This document shows positions 32,896-41,577 of a DNA stretch of 64,000 nt, in pieces; position 1 is the first letter of the stretch, and the number at the start of each line of letters is the position of its first letter. Source of the DNA: Phascolarctobacterium sp. (GTDB taxonomy: Bacteria > Bacillota > Negativicutes > Acidaminococcales > Acidaminococcaceae); assembly GCA_003150755.1 (NCBI GenBank), contig QAMT01000013.1, forward strand, positions 124,001 to 188,000, read 5' to 3'. The notes beneath the pieces are model-generated. The model searched no databases. It worked only from the letters and a program-made list of their open reading frames with translations, and had not been told where the DNA came from. The position numbers and the translations under genes are program-made.

Positions 32896-33510
32896 TTGAA
32901 CACTGAAAAAAACAATTTTATCAACCCCCTGCCAAAAACGGCAAATACTACCGCTTACGACTCTCAAGCCAGGCTTACGCAGCAGCTTGTTACGGCTGCC
33001 CAAAACGGCGACCGCAATGCTTTGGAAAAACTTTGCATTTTTTACGAGCCTTTATTTAAAAAGGAAATGCGCCGCGAGATTTTTTATAATGCGCTGGGTT
33101 ATGAAGAAGGGCTCAACCTTGCGCGTTTAAAATTTATAGAGATTGTGATGGCGTATAACGGTGCGGATTTTGAGCATTTTGCAGGTTATATCCGCTGCCG
33201 CGTGCATTATGCTTTGTACGACGCGGTGAAAAAGGCTTGGGAGAAGCAAAACACCGAAGCCGCCCTGCCAAGCACTGATGAAGAACAGGCGACCGTATTT
33301 GCTGATAATGTAATAGAGCGCGAGGAGCTGGCGATTTTGCTGGCATTGGCGCTTAAAAAGCTGACTGAAAAGCAGCGCAATATAATAAAAGGAATGTATT
33401 TTGCCGGATACAGCGGTAAGGAAATTGCCGCCAAATATAAAATAACGCCTGCTATGGTAACCAAGCACCACAAGCAGGCGTTAAAAAATTTAAAAGCAAA
33501 AATAAGCTGA
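32896..33510 (+). CDS. Sigma-70 family RNA polymerase sigma factor-like protein
   Basis: 204 residues from a TTG start; AGGAGG lies nine bases upstream and no ATG fits. Residues about 28-110 resemble sigma region 2 (AAQNGDRNALEKLCIFYEPLFKK). Residues 150-204 resemble region 4 with a helix-turn-helix (KKLTEKQRNIIKGMYFAGYS, then GKEIAAKYKITPAMVTKHHK). Region 3 is absent, as in ECF-type or phage/conjugative-element sigma-like regulators. It is divergent from the adhesin gene, so control of surface genes is possible but unproven. No anti-sigma gene is adjacent. Confidence 0.8.
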   Translation: MNTEKNNFINPLPKTANTTAYDSQARLTQQLVTAAQNGDRNALEKLCIFYEPLFKKEMRREIFYNALGYEEGLNLARLKFIEIVMAYNGADFEHFAGYIRCRVHYALYDAVKKAWEKQNTEAALPSTDEEQATVFADNVIEREELAILLALALKKLTEKQRNIIKGMYFAGYSGKEIAAKYKITPAMVTKHHKQALKNLKAKIS

Positions 33511-33548
33511 ATTAAACCGGCTTTATTTGTTTAGTAATATCAACACAT

Positions 33549-33590
33549 AAAAAAGGCACCATACTTTTAAAAGTATGGTGCCTTAGTTTT
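33549..33590. terminator. Bidirectional terminator between the sigma-like gene and purL
   Basis: A perfect 16-bp stem AAGGCACCATACTTTT/AAAAGTATGGTGCCTT with T-rich tails on both strands (TAGTTTTATTTT on plus, TTTTTTATG on minus). Confidence 0.9.
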
Positions 33591-33600
33591 ATTTTACTTA

Positions 33601-36600
33601 TTATTTAAAATAGTTTACGCCGCTGATAAAGATTTTCTGGTCTTTATTGCCGCTGATGTTTTTAAACAGGCCGGGCACAAAGCGTTCGGAATGGCCCATT
33701 TTGCCAAGGATTCTGCCGTCGGGGCTGGTGATGCCTTCGATAGCATACAGCGAGCCGTTGGGGTTGTACGGCATAGCCATGGTGGGTTTGCCTTCTGCGT
33801 CAACATACTGGGTTGCAACCTGTCCGTTGGCAAACAGTTCTTTAATGGTTGCTTCCGGCGCGTAAAAACGCCCTTCGCCGTGGGATACGGCAACGGAGTG
33901 AATCTCGCCCGGTTCAACTGCGCTGAACCACGGGGATTTGTTGGAAACAATGCGCGTGCTGACAATCTGCGATACGTGGCGGCCGATGTTATTAAAGGTA
34001 AGCGTCGGGCTTTCGGCGGTCATGTCGCGGATTTCGCCGTAAGGCACAAGGCCGAGTTTGATAAGTGCCTGGAAGCCGTTGCAGATGCCGAGCATCAGGC
34101 CGTCGCGCTCGTTAAGCAGGCGTTCGATTGCTTCTTTAATACGCGGGTTGCGCAGCATGGTGGCAATAAATTTGCCGCTGCCGTCCGGTTCGTCGCCGGC
34201 ACTGAAGCCGCCAGGAAGCATTACAATCTGCGCGTTGTCAATCATTTTTACCATAGCGGCGACGGATTCTTCTACCGCCTGCGGGGTAAGGTTGCGCACG
34301 ATGAAGGTTTCGGCAACTGCACCTGCGTCTTCAAAGGCGCGCGCCGAGTCGTATTCGCAGTTGATGCCCGGAAATACCGGAATAAATACGCGCGGTTTAG
34401 CGATTGTTACCGGTGCGGTAAGGGGCAGTTCTGCTTTGTAAAGCGGCATGTCAAGGTCTTTATCGTCTTTATCTGCCGTTTTGGAGGGGAAGATGCCTTC
34501 CAGCGGAGCGCTGTAAGCTTTATTTGCTTCGGCGATTTCGATAACGTCGTCGTTGATGGCGATAACGGGTTTTGCGGCAGTGTGGCCAAGCAGCATGTAA
34601 TCAAGGCCGTCGAAGAGGTCTTCGGGTTCGGTGCCTGCTGCAAGTTCAAGCACTAAGCCGCCCGGCTGCAAGGTAAACAGCCCGTCGGTATCGTTGTAGG
34701 GTTTAATAAATTCAAAGCCAAGGTCATTGCCGAGGCACATGGTTGTGATAAGAGCTGCAATGCCGCCTTCTTTAACGGCTGCGGCAGCTGTGATTTTGCC
34801 AGCCAGAATAGCGCTATGCACAGCGGTGAGGTTTTGTTTGAGTACGTTAAAGTCGGGCACTTCGCTGTTATCGCGCGGGCAGGAAAGGAACACAACTTTG
34901 CTGCCTGCCTGTTTGAATTCTGCCGATACTGCTTTATCACCGTCGATAACGTCAACTGCAAAGGAAACCAGCGTCGGCGGTACGGTTTTATCCATAAAAG
35001 TGCCGCTCATGCTGTCTTTGCCGCCGATTGCGGGCAGTTCCAAGGCATCAAGCGCTGTAAATGCGCCCAAAAGTGCAGCAAACGGCTGGCCCCAAAGTTC
35101 GGTATTGTGCAGTTTGGGGAAGTATTCCTGGCAGGTAAGGCGCAGTTTAGCCGGGTCTGCACCCAGGGCAACAGCGCGCGTTACGGATTCTACCACTGCA
35201 TACATTGCGCCGTGGAACGGGCTCCAGCAGGCAACATCGGGGTTATAGCCGCACGCCATGACGGAAGCTGCGGTGGTTTTGCCGTGCAGCACGGGCAGGC
35301 GGCCTACCATGCCTTCTGCCGGGGTAAGCTGCTTTTTGCCGCCAAACGGCATCAATACGGTGCCGCGGCCAATGGTGCTGTCAAAGCGTTCGCTAAGCCC
35401 TTTCTGGCTGCAAACATTAAGGCGGCCCAGGTTTGCCAGCCAAGCTTCTTTCAGGTCTTTGGCTGCCGCTACCTCTGCGGGGATTTTATCAAATACACAT
35501 TCGCCGGTGGTTTCGCAAACTTTAACATCGGCATGCTGGGCAACGCCGTTGGTATTTAAAAAGTCGCGCGACAGGTCTACAATCTTATCGCCGCGCCAGT
35601 ACATAACAAGGCGTCTGGTATCGGTAACTTCGCCGATAACGGTTGCTTCAAGGTTTTCTTCATCGGCGAAAGCCACAAATTTTTTAATATCTGCCGGGGC
35701 AATGACAAGCGCCATGCGTTCCTGGGATTCGGAAATTGCAAGTTCGGTGCCGTCAAGGCCTTCGTATTTTTTAGGTACTTTGTCAAGGTCGATAACCATG
35801 CCGTCGGCCAGCTCGCCGTTGGCAACGGATACGCCGCCAGCGCCGTAGTCGTTGCAGCGTTTAATCATCGGGGTGACTTCCGGGTTGCGGAACAGGCGCT
35901 GAATTTTGCGTTCTGTCGGCGGGTTGCCTTTCTGCACTTCTGCGCCGCAGCTTGCCAGCGAATCGACGGTATGCTCTTTGGAAGAGCCTGTTGCGCCGCC
36001 GCAGCCGTCACGGCCGGTTCTGCCGCCGAGCAGCACCAAAAGGTCGCCCGGTTCCGGGGTTTCGCGCTTAACAAGTTTGCGCGGTACTGCGCCTACAACA
36101 GCGCCAACTTCCATGCGTTTGGCCACAAATTTATCGTGGTAGTATTCCTGTACGTGGCCGGTTGCAAGGCCAATCTGGTTGCCGTAAGAGCTGTAACCTG
36201 CTGCTGCGCCGATAGTAATTTTGCGCTGCGGCAGTTTGCCGGGCAGAGTTTCTTCCACAGGGACGCGCGGGTCGGCAGCGCCGGTTACGCGCATAGCCTG
36301 ATATACATAGGCACGTCCGGAAAGCGGGTCGCGGATAGCGCCGCCAAGACAGGTTGCCGCACCGCCGAACGGTTCGATTTCCGTCGGGTGGTTATGGGTT
36401 TCGTTTTTAAACAGCAGCAGCCATTCTTCGGTTTTGCCGTCAACTTCGATAGGCACAACAATGGTGCAGGCGTTAATTTCTTCCGATTCGTCAAGGTCGT
36501 TCAGTTTGCCTTCGGCGCGCAGTTTTTTCATGCCGATAACGGCAATGTCCATCAGTGTTACAGGGCGTTTGGTATCTGCGCCGTAAACTTCGTCGCGCGC

Positions 36601-37371
36601 TGCCATGTATTTATCCAGCGCAGCCTGCACCGGCTGGTTGTAAAGGCCGGGTTCAATTTCTACGTCTTCAATCTGCGTCATAAAGGTTGTATGGCGGCAG
36701 TGGTCGGACCAATAAGTATCCAGCACTTTAATTTCGGTAATGGTCGGTTCGCGTTTTTCTTCATTAAAGTATTTCTGACACCACAGCAAATCGTCCAGGC
36801 TCATGGCAAGGCCGTTTTCTACGCGGTAGGCTTCCATTTCGTCTTTGGTAAAGGTTAAAAAGCCGGTTACGGATTTAATTTTCTGCGGTTCTTCGCAGGT
36901 TTGCACAAGGGTTGCCGGTTTTTCCCAGGCGGCTTCACGCGCTTCAATCGGGTTGATGCAGTAAGCCTTGATTTTGGCAAAGTCCCCGTCGCTGATTGTG
37001 CCGGACAAAATATAAACCTTGGCCGAAGATACCAGCGGGCGTTCTTTCTGGGTAATCAGCTGAATGCACTGGGCAGCAAAGTCTTCCCTTTGGTTGTACT
37101 GGCCTGGCAAAAATTCAACGGCAAAAGCACGGCAGCCTGCGGGCACTTCCAGTTCTTCAGTTACGGTATCGACAGGCGGTTCGCTCAGCACCAAGCTTTT
37201 GGCAGCGGCAAATTCTTCATCACTTACGCCCATAACATCATAACGGTTAAGCACGCGGATGCCGGTTAAGCCCTTCATGCCGAGGTTAGTCTGCAAGTCG
37301 GCAAGCATGCCCCTTGCTTCAACAGCAAAAGCTTCTTTCTTTTCTACAAAAATGCGTCTGATTTTGTCCAT
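33601..37371 (-). CDS. purL: Phosphoribosylformylglycinamidine synthase
   Basis: Fourth step of purine synthesis, converting FGAR to FGAM with glutamine as nitrogen donor. It is the large single-chain form (1256 residues) with an N-terminal PurS-like region, two AIRS-like ATP domains and a C-terminal class I glutaminase. The glutaminase shows the nucleophile elbow MLGICNGFQAL, the PGGFSAGDEPDGSGKF loop, and the His/Glu pair in VSHGEGRFYAPE. DHCRHTTF and NETHNHPTEIEPFGGAAT mark the synthetase part. No other pur gene is adjacent. It is oriented convergent to the sigma-like gene. Confidence 0.97.
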   Translation of the reverse strand: MDKIRRIFVEKKEAFAVEARGMLADLQTNLGMKGLTGIRVLNRYDVMGVSDEEFAAAKSLVLSEPPVDTVTEELEVPAGCRAFAVEFLPGQYNQREDFAAQCIQLITQKERPLVSSAKVYILSGTISDGDFAKIKAYCINPIEAREAAWEKPATLVQTCEEPQKIKSVTGFLTFTKDEMEAYRVENGLAMSLDDLLWCQKYFNEEKREPTITEIKVLDTYWSDHCRHTTFMTQIEDVEIEPGLYNQPVQAALDKYMAARDEVYGADTKRPVTLMDIAVIGMKKLRAEGKLNDLDESEEINACTIVVPIEVDGKTEEWLLLFKNETHNHPTEIEPFGGAATCLGGAIRDPLSGRAYVYQAMRVTGAADPRVPVEETLPGKLPQRKITIGAAAGYSSYGNQIGLATGHVQEYYHDKFVAKRMEVGAVVGAVPRKLVKRETPEPGDLLVLLGGRTGRDGCGGATGSSKEHTVDSLASCGAEVQKGNPPTERKIQRLFRNPEVTPMIKRCNDYGAGGVSVANGELADGMVIDLDKVPKKYEGLDGTELAISESQERMALVIAPADIKKFVAFADEENLEATVIGEVTDTRRLVMYWRGDKIVDLSRDFLNTNGVAQHADVKVCETTGECVFDKIPAEVAAAKDLKEAWLANLGRLNVCSQKGLSERFDSTIGRGTVLMPFGGKKQLTPAEGMVGRLPVLHGKTTAASVMACGYNPDVACWSPFHGAMYAVVESVTRAVALGADPAKLRLTCQEYFPKLHNTELWGQPFAALLGAFTALDALELPAIGGKDSMSGTFMDKTVPPTLVSFAVDVIDGDKAVSAEFKQAGSKVVFLSCPRDNSEVPDFNVLKQNLTAVHSAILAGKITAAAAVKEGGIAALITTMCLGNDLGFEFIKPYNDTDGLFTLQPGGLVLELAAGTEPEDLFDGLDYMLLGHTAAKPVIAINDDVIEIAEANKAYSAPLEGIFPSKTADKDDKDLDMPLYKAELPLTAPVTIAKPRVFIPVFPGINCEYDSARAFEDAGAVAETFIVRNLTPQAVEESVAAMVKMIDNAQIVMLPGGFSAGDEPDGSGKFIATMLRNPRIKEAIERLLNERDGLMLGICNGFQALIKLGLVPYGEIRDMTAESPTLTFNNIGRHVSQIVSTRIVSNKSPWFSAVEPGEIHSVAVSHGEGRFYAPEATIKELFANGQVATQYVDAEGKPTMAMPYNPNGSLYAIEGITSPDGRILGKMGHSERFVPGLFKNISGNKDQKIFISGVNYFK

Positions 37372-37395
37372 TAAATCAGCCTCCCTGCTTTATTT

Positions 37396-38574
37396 TCAAT
37401 AATACTCGTTGATGTAGTTGCGGCATTTGGCAAACAATGCCTGCATAAAACCGCTTTTTTGCGGATTAAGAACTTTTATTTTACCGGCGCGCACCAATTC
37501 GTCAAAGCCGAACGTGCCAAAATAAAGCTGCGTAAAGGCGGCTTCGTCCACGACGATTTCTTCGTCGTCAATAGTGCTGGCATGGGTAAGCGCACCGTTT
37601 TGCGCTTTTATCTTTAACAGACCGTTGTTCAGCGGCAAAAATTTATCAGTAACCAAAAGCGTTGCTTCGCCCGCCAAATCCTGCGGCACCGGCAAATTAT
37701 CAAGCGCTTTGCGTATATTAAGGCAGCGCGCCATCATAAACGGTTTTACGCTGCCGCAATAGTTTGCACTGTTAAAATCAAGATGGGCAAGATTGCCTGC
37801 TTCCGCAAGCCATTCAAAATCTGCGGCGTCGCTTAAATGCCCTGCTGCATAATGCAAAAGAGCGGTCTGCGCATCGTGGTTTAAAGCAAGCATTTCCTGC
37901 ACTTTAAAGGTGCCGCCTGTTATGCTGTAAAGCATGTAACCGGTTGGCTCATCATTTTGCAGGGCTGCTGCCAGCATTACTTTTTCGGCCTTATAGCCGT
38001 TAAAAAGCTCCTGCCATTTAGCGCGGCTGCGCACCGCCATGCCGTTAAGGCTTTGCCCGCAGGCCTGGTAAACCGCATCCGCCGCGTCAATGCCTTCTAT
38101 TATATCTGCGTAACGCACAAGTTTTACGGTTTGCACCGGCGGCAGGTTTTTAAGCCCGCCCAGCGGTAAGTTGTAAAGATGGCGGTAATAGCAGTAACTA
38201 AAGCCATACGGCGTATAAATTGCGGGGTTAATGGGCATCAGCAGCACAAACGCCGCTCCCTGCGCCCGCAGAACAGTAAAGGCGGTTTCTAAAAGCCGGC
38301 GCGTAAGGTGCTGGCCGCGGTATTCCGGCGCTGTTGCTACGCCTACTATGTACGGCAGGCGCACTTCGCGTCCGCGCAGCGTAATTCTATACGGGTTAAG
38401 GTGCAGCATGCAGGCCAGCTTGCCTCCGTCAAAGCCGCCGATAATATTATTCTGTTTCAGGCAGTATTCATTAAAATACCATTCGTAAAACGGGTCGCCT
38501 TTTTTTTCAAAGCAATAATCCCACAAATCAGCCGCCTGTGGCAGCGAATCTGTGTTTAAAAGCCTAAAATCCAT
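37396..38574 (-). CDS. GNAT family N-acetyltransferase (Eis-like)
   Basis: A 392-residue Eis-type acetyltransferase: an N-terminal GNAT domain with the acetyl-CoA loop VGVATAPEYRGQHLTRRLL, a second GNAT-like domain and a C-terminal SCP2-like region (LLVTDKFLPLNNGLLKIKAQ). The C-terminus ends in aromatic residues (NEYY), near the position where Eis uses its terminal carboxylate as base. The substrate is unknown; Eis enzymes acetylate amines, including aminoglycosides. It lies 10 bp upstream of the DUF2156 stop and follows it as a pair. Confidence 0.85.
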   Translation of the reverse strand: MDFRLLNTDSLPQAADLWDYCFEKKGDPFYEWYFNEYCLKQNNIIGGFDGGKLACMLHLNPYRITLRGREVRLPYIVGVATAPEYRGQHLTRRLLETAFTVLRAQGAAFVLLMPINPAIYTPYGFSYCYYRHLYNLPLGGLKNLPPVQTVKLVRYADIIEGIDAADAVYQACGQSLNGMAVRSRAKWQELFNGYKAEKVMLAAALQNDEPTGYMLYSITGGTFKVQEMLALNHDAQTALLHYAAGHLSDAADFEWLAEAGNLAHLDFNSANYCGSVKPFMMARCLNIRKALDNLPVPQDLAGEATLLVTDKFLPLNNGLLKIKAQNGALTHASTIDDEEIVVDEAAFTQLYFGTFGFDELVRAGKIKVLNPQKSGFMQALFAKCRNYINEYY

Positions 38575-38583
38575 TTCAGCCTC

Positions 38584-39468
38584 TTATTTAAAAACAGTAG
38601 AATATTTTTTAATCATAAATTCCGGCTTGTATGATTCTTTTGCCATGCGCAGGCCTTCGTGCCCCATATCTTCCTCGCGGTTAAGATAGGTTACATCGCC
38701 CCAGGCATTTTTGGCAAAATCGCGGTTAATAACGGCGTACAGGCCGCGGATTTCCGGGTTGGCCTTTTCTACGTGCAGCACGGCGGTATCGTCGTTGATT
38801 TTTTCTCCGAAGCTGAATGCTTCCACCTTGCCGTCGATGCGGATAACGCCGCCGCGCAGTTTAAGCGCTTCAAAATTATCCAGTGCTTCGTGGATAGCGC
38901 ATTTTTCGCACACCAGCGAAGGGTCGTCGCCCATACGGCGCTCGCACCACATATCGCCGAAGGCAATGCACTCGTCGATATTGCTGCGGTTCATTTCTTC
39001 GTAAACGTAATCAGGATGCTCTTTTACAAAAGCATTGCAGTGATTTTTTTTGCCGTGATATTTACGCCCTGCAAGCGTTGCCAGGTTTTGCTGCAAATAA
39101 ACATAATCCCAGTTATCGCGGTCATCGGTAATTTCCAAATCCGGGAAAGCTTTTAAAAGCCTTTCTTTGCCGTCATCGTAAATACCGTGAATTTCAAACG
39201 GCTGGCCGCCGTTGTATTCTTTAATTTCCTGCATTAAAAGCGGCAGGTCTTCATCTTTGCCGCCAAAAGGCTGCAAAAAGAAATCGACATCATTGCGCTT
39301 AACCTTGATAACCAAAAAATCATGCGCAACAGTCCAGAAAATATCGTAACATGTCTGCCACATAAACAGATTGCCGAAAGCACATTCCGAGCCGCGGTAG
39401 TACGGGCGCGACATATAGCTTTCAAATAAGGCTTTATCTGTAACGGCAATTTCTTTAAGTTTTAAAAT
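38584..39468 (-). CDS. DUF2156 domain-containing protein, predicted ATT start
   Basis: About 294 residues, related to the phosphatidylglycerol lysyltransferase C-terminal (DUF2156) GNAT-like fold. Core motifs include CAFGNLFMWQTCYDI and MNRSNIDECIAFGDMWCE. The first ATG (39414) would start inside the conserved N-terminal helix; the frame stays open upstream and encodes LKLKEIAVTDKALFESYMSR, which matches family N-termini. No ATG, GTG or TTG exists between the upstream stop and 39414, but an ATT at 39468 has GGGGG seven bases before it. An ATT start is therefore proposed. The promoter at 39501-39530 leaves only a short leader. Confidence 0.75.
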   Translation of the reverse strand: MLKLKEIAVTDKALFESYMSRPYYRGSECAFGNLFMWQTCYDIFWTVAHDFLVIKVKRNDVDFFLQPFGGKDEDLPLLMQEIKEYNGGQPFEIHGIYDDGKERLLKAFPDLEITDDRDNWDYVYLQQNLATLAGRKYHGKKNHCNAFVKEHPDYVYEEMNRSNIDECIAFGDMWCERRMGDDPSLVCEKCAIHEALDNFEALKLRGGVIRIDGKVEAFSFGEKINDDTAVLHVEKANPEIRGLYAVINRDFAKNAWGDVTYLNREEDMGHEGLRMAKESYKPEFMIKKYSTVFK

Positions 39469-39500
39469 AAAATTACCCCCAATTTTCTTCTTATTAAAAT

Positions 39501-39530
39501 ATTATACCATACTGCTGCTAACTTTCTCAA
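39501..39530 (-). promoter_or_regulatory. Promoter of DUF2156-GNAT pair
   Basis: Minus strand -35 TTGAGA (39525-39530), an 18-bp spacer and a perfect -10 TATAAT (39501-39506). Confidence 0.7.
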
Positions 39531-39562
39531 AATTTCTGTCACATTATTTATAAAAATTGCCA

Positions 39563-39594
39563 AAAAACAAAAACCTGCCGCAAAAACGGCAGGC
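39563..39594 (-). terminator. Intrinsic terminator after zinc-ribbon gene
   Basis: Stem GCCTGCCG/CGGCAGG with a TTTTTG loop, followed on the minus strand by TTTTTGTTTTTT. Confidence 0.9.
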
Positions 39595-39607
39595 TGTATT
39601 GATTTTA

Positions 39608-39898
39608 TCAATGTCTGTGATGGGCGTTGAAACAGTCCCTGCAATAAACAGGACGGTCTTCCGACGGTTTGAACGGAACTTCGGTTTCCTTGCCGCATTC
39701 AGCGCAAACTGCCGGGTACATCTGGCGTGCCGGGCGTTCCGTTGCAATGCCGAGGCGCTGTTTGCGAGCCTGACGGCAAGCGGGGCAGCGGCCCGGTTCG
39801 TTGGTAAAGCCTTTGGATTCATAAAATTCCTGTTCGGATGCGGAAAAAACAAATTCCTTGCCGCATTCCTTGCATACTAAAGTTTTGTCTTCTTTCAT
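39608..39898 (-). CDS. Small zinc-ribbon protein
   Basis: A 96-residue protein with paired CxxC knuckles: VCKECGKEF and CPACRQARKQR in the first half, VCAECGKETEVPFKPSEDRP and YCRDCFNAHHRH in the second. This matches the probable zinc-binding domain family common in Firmicutes (PF13451-like plus a CxxC-CxxC tail). Function unknown. It has its own consensus promoter 130 bp upstream, giving a long leader of about 125 nt, and its own terminator, so it is monocistronic. Confidence 0.85.
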   Translation of the reverse strand: MKEDKTLVCKECGKEFVFSASEQEFYESKGFTNEPGRCPACRQARKQRLGIATERPARQMYPAVCAECGKETEVPFKPSEDRPVYCRDCFNAHHRH

Positions 39899-40030
39899 TA
39901 TTATCAGCTCCTTACATTAAACATACCCCATGAGGTCTTCATAGATTTGCCACGGCTTCGATAAAAATGCAAGAAGCATTATAAAAGAAGATATGAACCC
40001 TTTATGAACCAACAGAGATATACTGTTTTT

Positions 40031-40059
40031 AGTATATATTTTAAAAGCACAAATGTCAA
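40031..40059 (-). promoter_or_regulatory. Promoter of the zinc-ribbon gene
   Basis: Minus strand perfect -35 TTGACA (40054-40059), a 17-bp spacer and -10 TATACT (40031-40036). The leader of about 125 nt contains the direct repeat GGTTCATA twice near 40000. Confidence 0.85.
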
Positions 40060-40096
40060 TATATAATGGCTGTTTTTAACATTTGTCCGTTAAAAT

Positions 40097-40705
40097 TTAA
40101 CGTAAATAATATGTTGCATTGGTTGCTTCCAGCACTGTGGTGTAGCCGCGCCATTTGGCAAGCGTGGTTGTGCTGCAATTACCAATGCTGAAATTCCAGA
40201 TTTTATTCAAATCAAGCCCTAAAAACAGGCACAGCAGCACGCGGATAATGCCGCCGTGCGAAACAACTGCAATATCGGCTTGTTCCATCTCTGCCAGGCA
40301 GTTTTTAAAAAACGGCTCTACACGCGCGGCAACATCGGTAAAGTTTTCGCCGCCAGGCACATGGCACAGCGCCGGATTTTTAAAAAAGGCGTCAATATCG
40401 CCCGGCCATTTGGCATTAATTTCGTCAAAGGTCATGCCTTCCCATTCGCCAAAGGCAATTTCTTTAATACTGTCAACGGCGGTTAGCCCCAGCCCGTGCG
40501 TATTGGCCAGCGGCTCTGCCGTCTGGCGTGCGCGCAAAAGGCTGCTGCAATAAATTTTATCAAGTTTAATATCCTTAAAATGTTCTGCCAAAAGCTGAGC
40601 CTGCGCTTTGCCTTTGGCATTCAGTTCAATATCAGTCTGCCCCTGAAAACGGTAGCTTTTGTTGGAATCCGTTTCGCCGTGGCGGATAAGATATAACCTG
40701 CCCAT
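40097..40705 (-). CDS. cobC: Histidine phosphatase, probable alpha-ribazole phosphatase CobC
   Basis: A 202-residue phosphoglycerate-mutase-fold phosphatase with the phosphohistidine motif YLIRHGETDSN, KIYCSSLLRARQTAEP, and the second His in AVVSHGGIIRVLL. As last gene of the cobU-cobT-cobS operon it most likely removes the 5'-phosphate of alpha-ribazole or of the completed cobamide phosphate. The family is broad, so substrate assignment rests on context. Its start overlaps the stop of the second cobT homologue by one base. Confidence 0.85.
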   Translation of the reverse strand: MGRLYLIRHGETDSNKSYRFQGQTDIELNAKGKAQAQLLAEHFKDIKLDKIYCSSLLRARQTAEPLANTHGLGLTAVDSIKEIAFGEWEGMTFDEINAKWPGDIDAFFKNPALCHVPGGENFTDVAARVEPFFKNCLAEMEQADIAVVSHGGIIRVLLCLFLGLDLNKIWNFSIGNCSTTTLAKWRGYTTVLEATNATYYLR

Positions 40706-41565
40706 TACTTCGCCCCCTGTTTGCCCGCCTTAATTTCTTCGGCATGCGAAAACTCTTTGAATTCTGCATGTACGCCTGCTTCGTCAAAAGTTTCCATTTC
40801 TTTATAGGCTTTAATGCCGGCATCAAGCAGGCTCAGTGCCAGCACAGCACCTTCGCCGCGGCAGATTTTAATATCCAAGCGCAGCGGCGCGCTGATGCCG
40901 ATTGCGGTAAGCAGTTCTTCCATGCCAGGTTCTGCCGATACGTGCCCAGCAAAAAGATAATCTTTAGCGGCTGCGTTGTATTTTACTGCTGCCAGCGCTG
41001 CCAGTGCCGTAGCCGCACCGTCCAGCATCACCGGCACTTTTAACGCCGCTGCCTGCAATATGCCGCCTGCCATTGCGGCAATGCTTTTACTGCCGAGCTT
41101 TTCTAAAAATTCATAGCCGGTTTCATCGCCGCCAGGCAGTTTATATTCCGGCACAGCGGCATCTGCACAGCCAAACGCCAAAACCTGCTGGCCGTTTTGC
41201 AGGCTTGCCGCTTCTTTTACCAAAAGCGCACCTTCAAACAGCGCTTCTTCGGTGTTTTCTGCCGTTACCAAAAAGCTCTGCCTGCTTATTTTCGCGTTAT
41301 CTGCCAGCACGCAGGCTGCTTTGCCGTCCTGCATGTATGCTGCTGCCTGCTCAGGCTCAGATGTCCACACAAGCAGCGTTTTCTGCGGAAAGTTTACATC
41401 GTTTTTATCGGCGCTGCCGTAAATTGCAGCATAACGGGTTGCCATTTCTTCAAGCTTTGCCAGCGAGCCCACCGGCTTGATTAAATTATCAAAACGCTCC
41501 TGCGCTTTGGCAACCAGCGCCCTGTCAACAGGCTGAATATTGCTCGCAAGTACATCTATTTCCAT
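40705..41565 (-). CDS. Second CobT homologue (ArsB-like nucleotide:lower-ligand phosphoribosyltransferase subunit)
   Basis: A 286-residue, divergent CobT-family protein. The N-terminal family motif (RFDNLIKPVGSLAKLEEMA) and the C-terminal catalytic-region CRGEGAVLALSLLDAGI with GEG are kept. The stretch corresponding to the canonical CGDHGI is replaced by LLVWTSEPEQAA, and the chain is about 57 residues shorter than the paralogue at 42356. In Sporomusa ovata (Negativicutes), two CobT homologues, ArsA and ArsB, form a heterodimer that activates phenolic lower ligands. A similar partner role with the 42356 protein is proposed. It lies in the riboswitch-controlled operon between cobS and cobC. 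Confidence 0.75.
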   Translation of the reverse strand: MEIDVLASNIQPVDRALVAKAQERFDNLIKPVGSLAKLEEMATRYAAIYGSADKNDVNFPQKTLLVWTSEPEQAAAYMQDGKAACVLADNAKISRQSFLVTAENTEEALFEGALLVKEAASLQNGQQVLAFGCADAAVPEYKLPGGDETGYEFLEKLGSKSIAAMAGGILQAAALKVPVMLDGAATALAALAAVKYNAAAKDYLFAGHVSAEPGMEELLTAIGISAPLRLDIKICRGEGAVLALSLLDAGIKAYKEMETFDEAGVHAEFKEFSHAEEIKAGKQGAK

Positions 41566-41577
41566 TTTGCACCATCC

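Noticed and set aside
33691..34656. Long plus-strand open frame opposite purL
   Set aside because: It is antisense to the conserved purL glutaminase region, has no ribosome site and an amino-acid composition (Cys/Phe/His-rich) typical of shadow frames.
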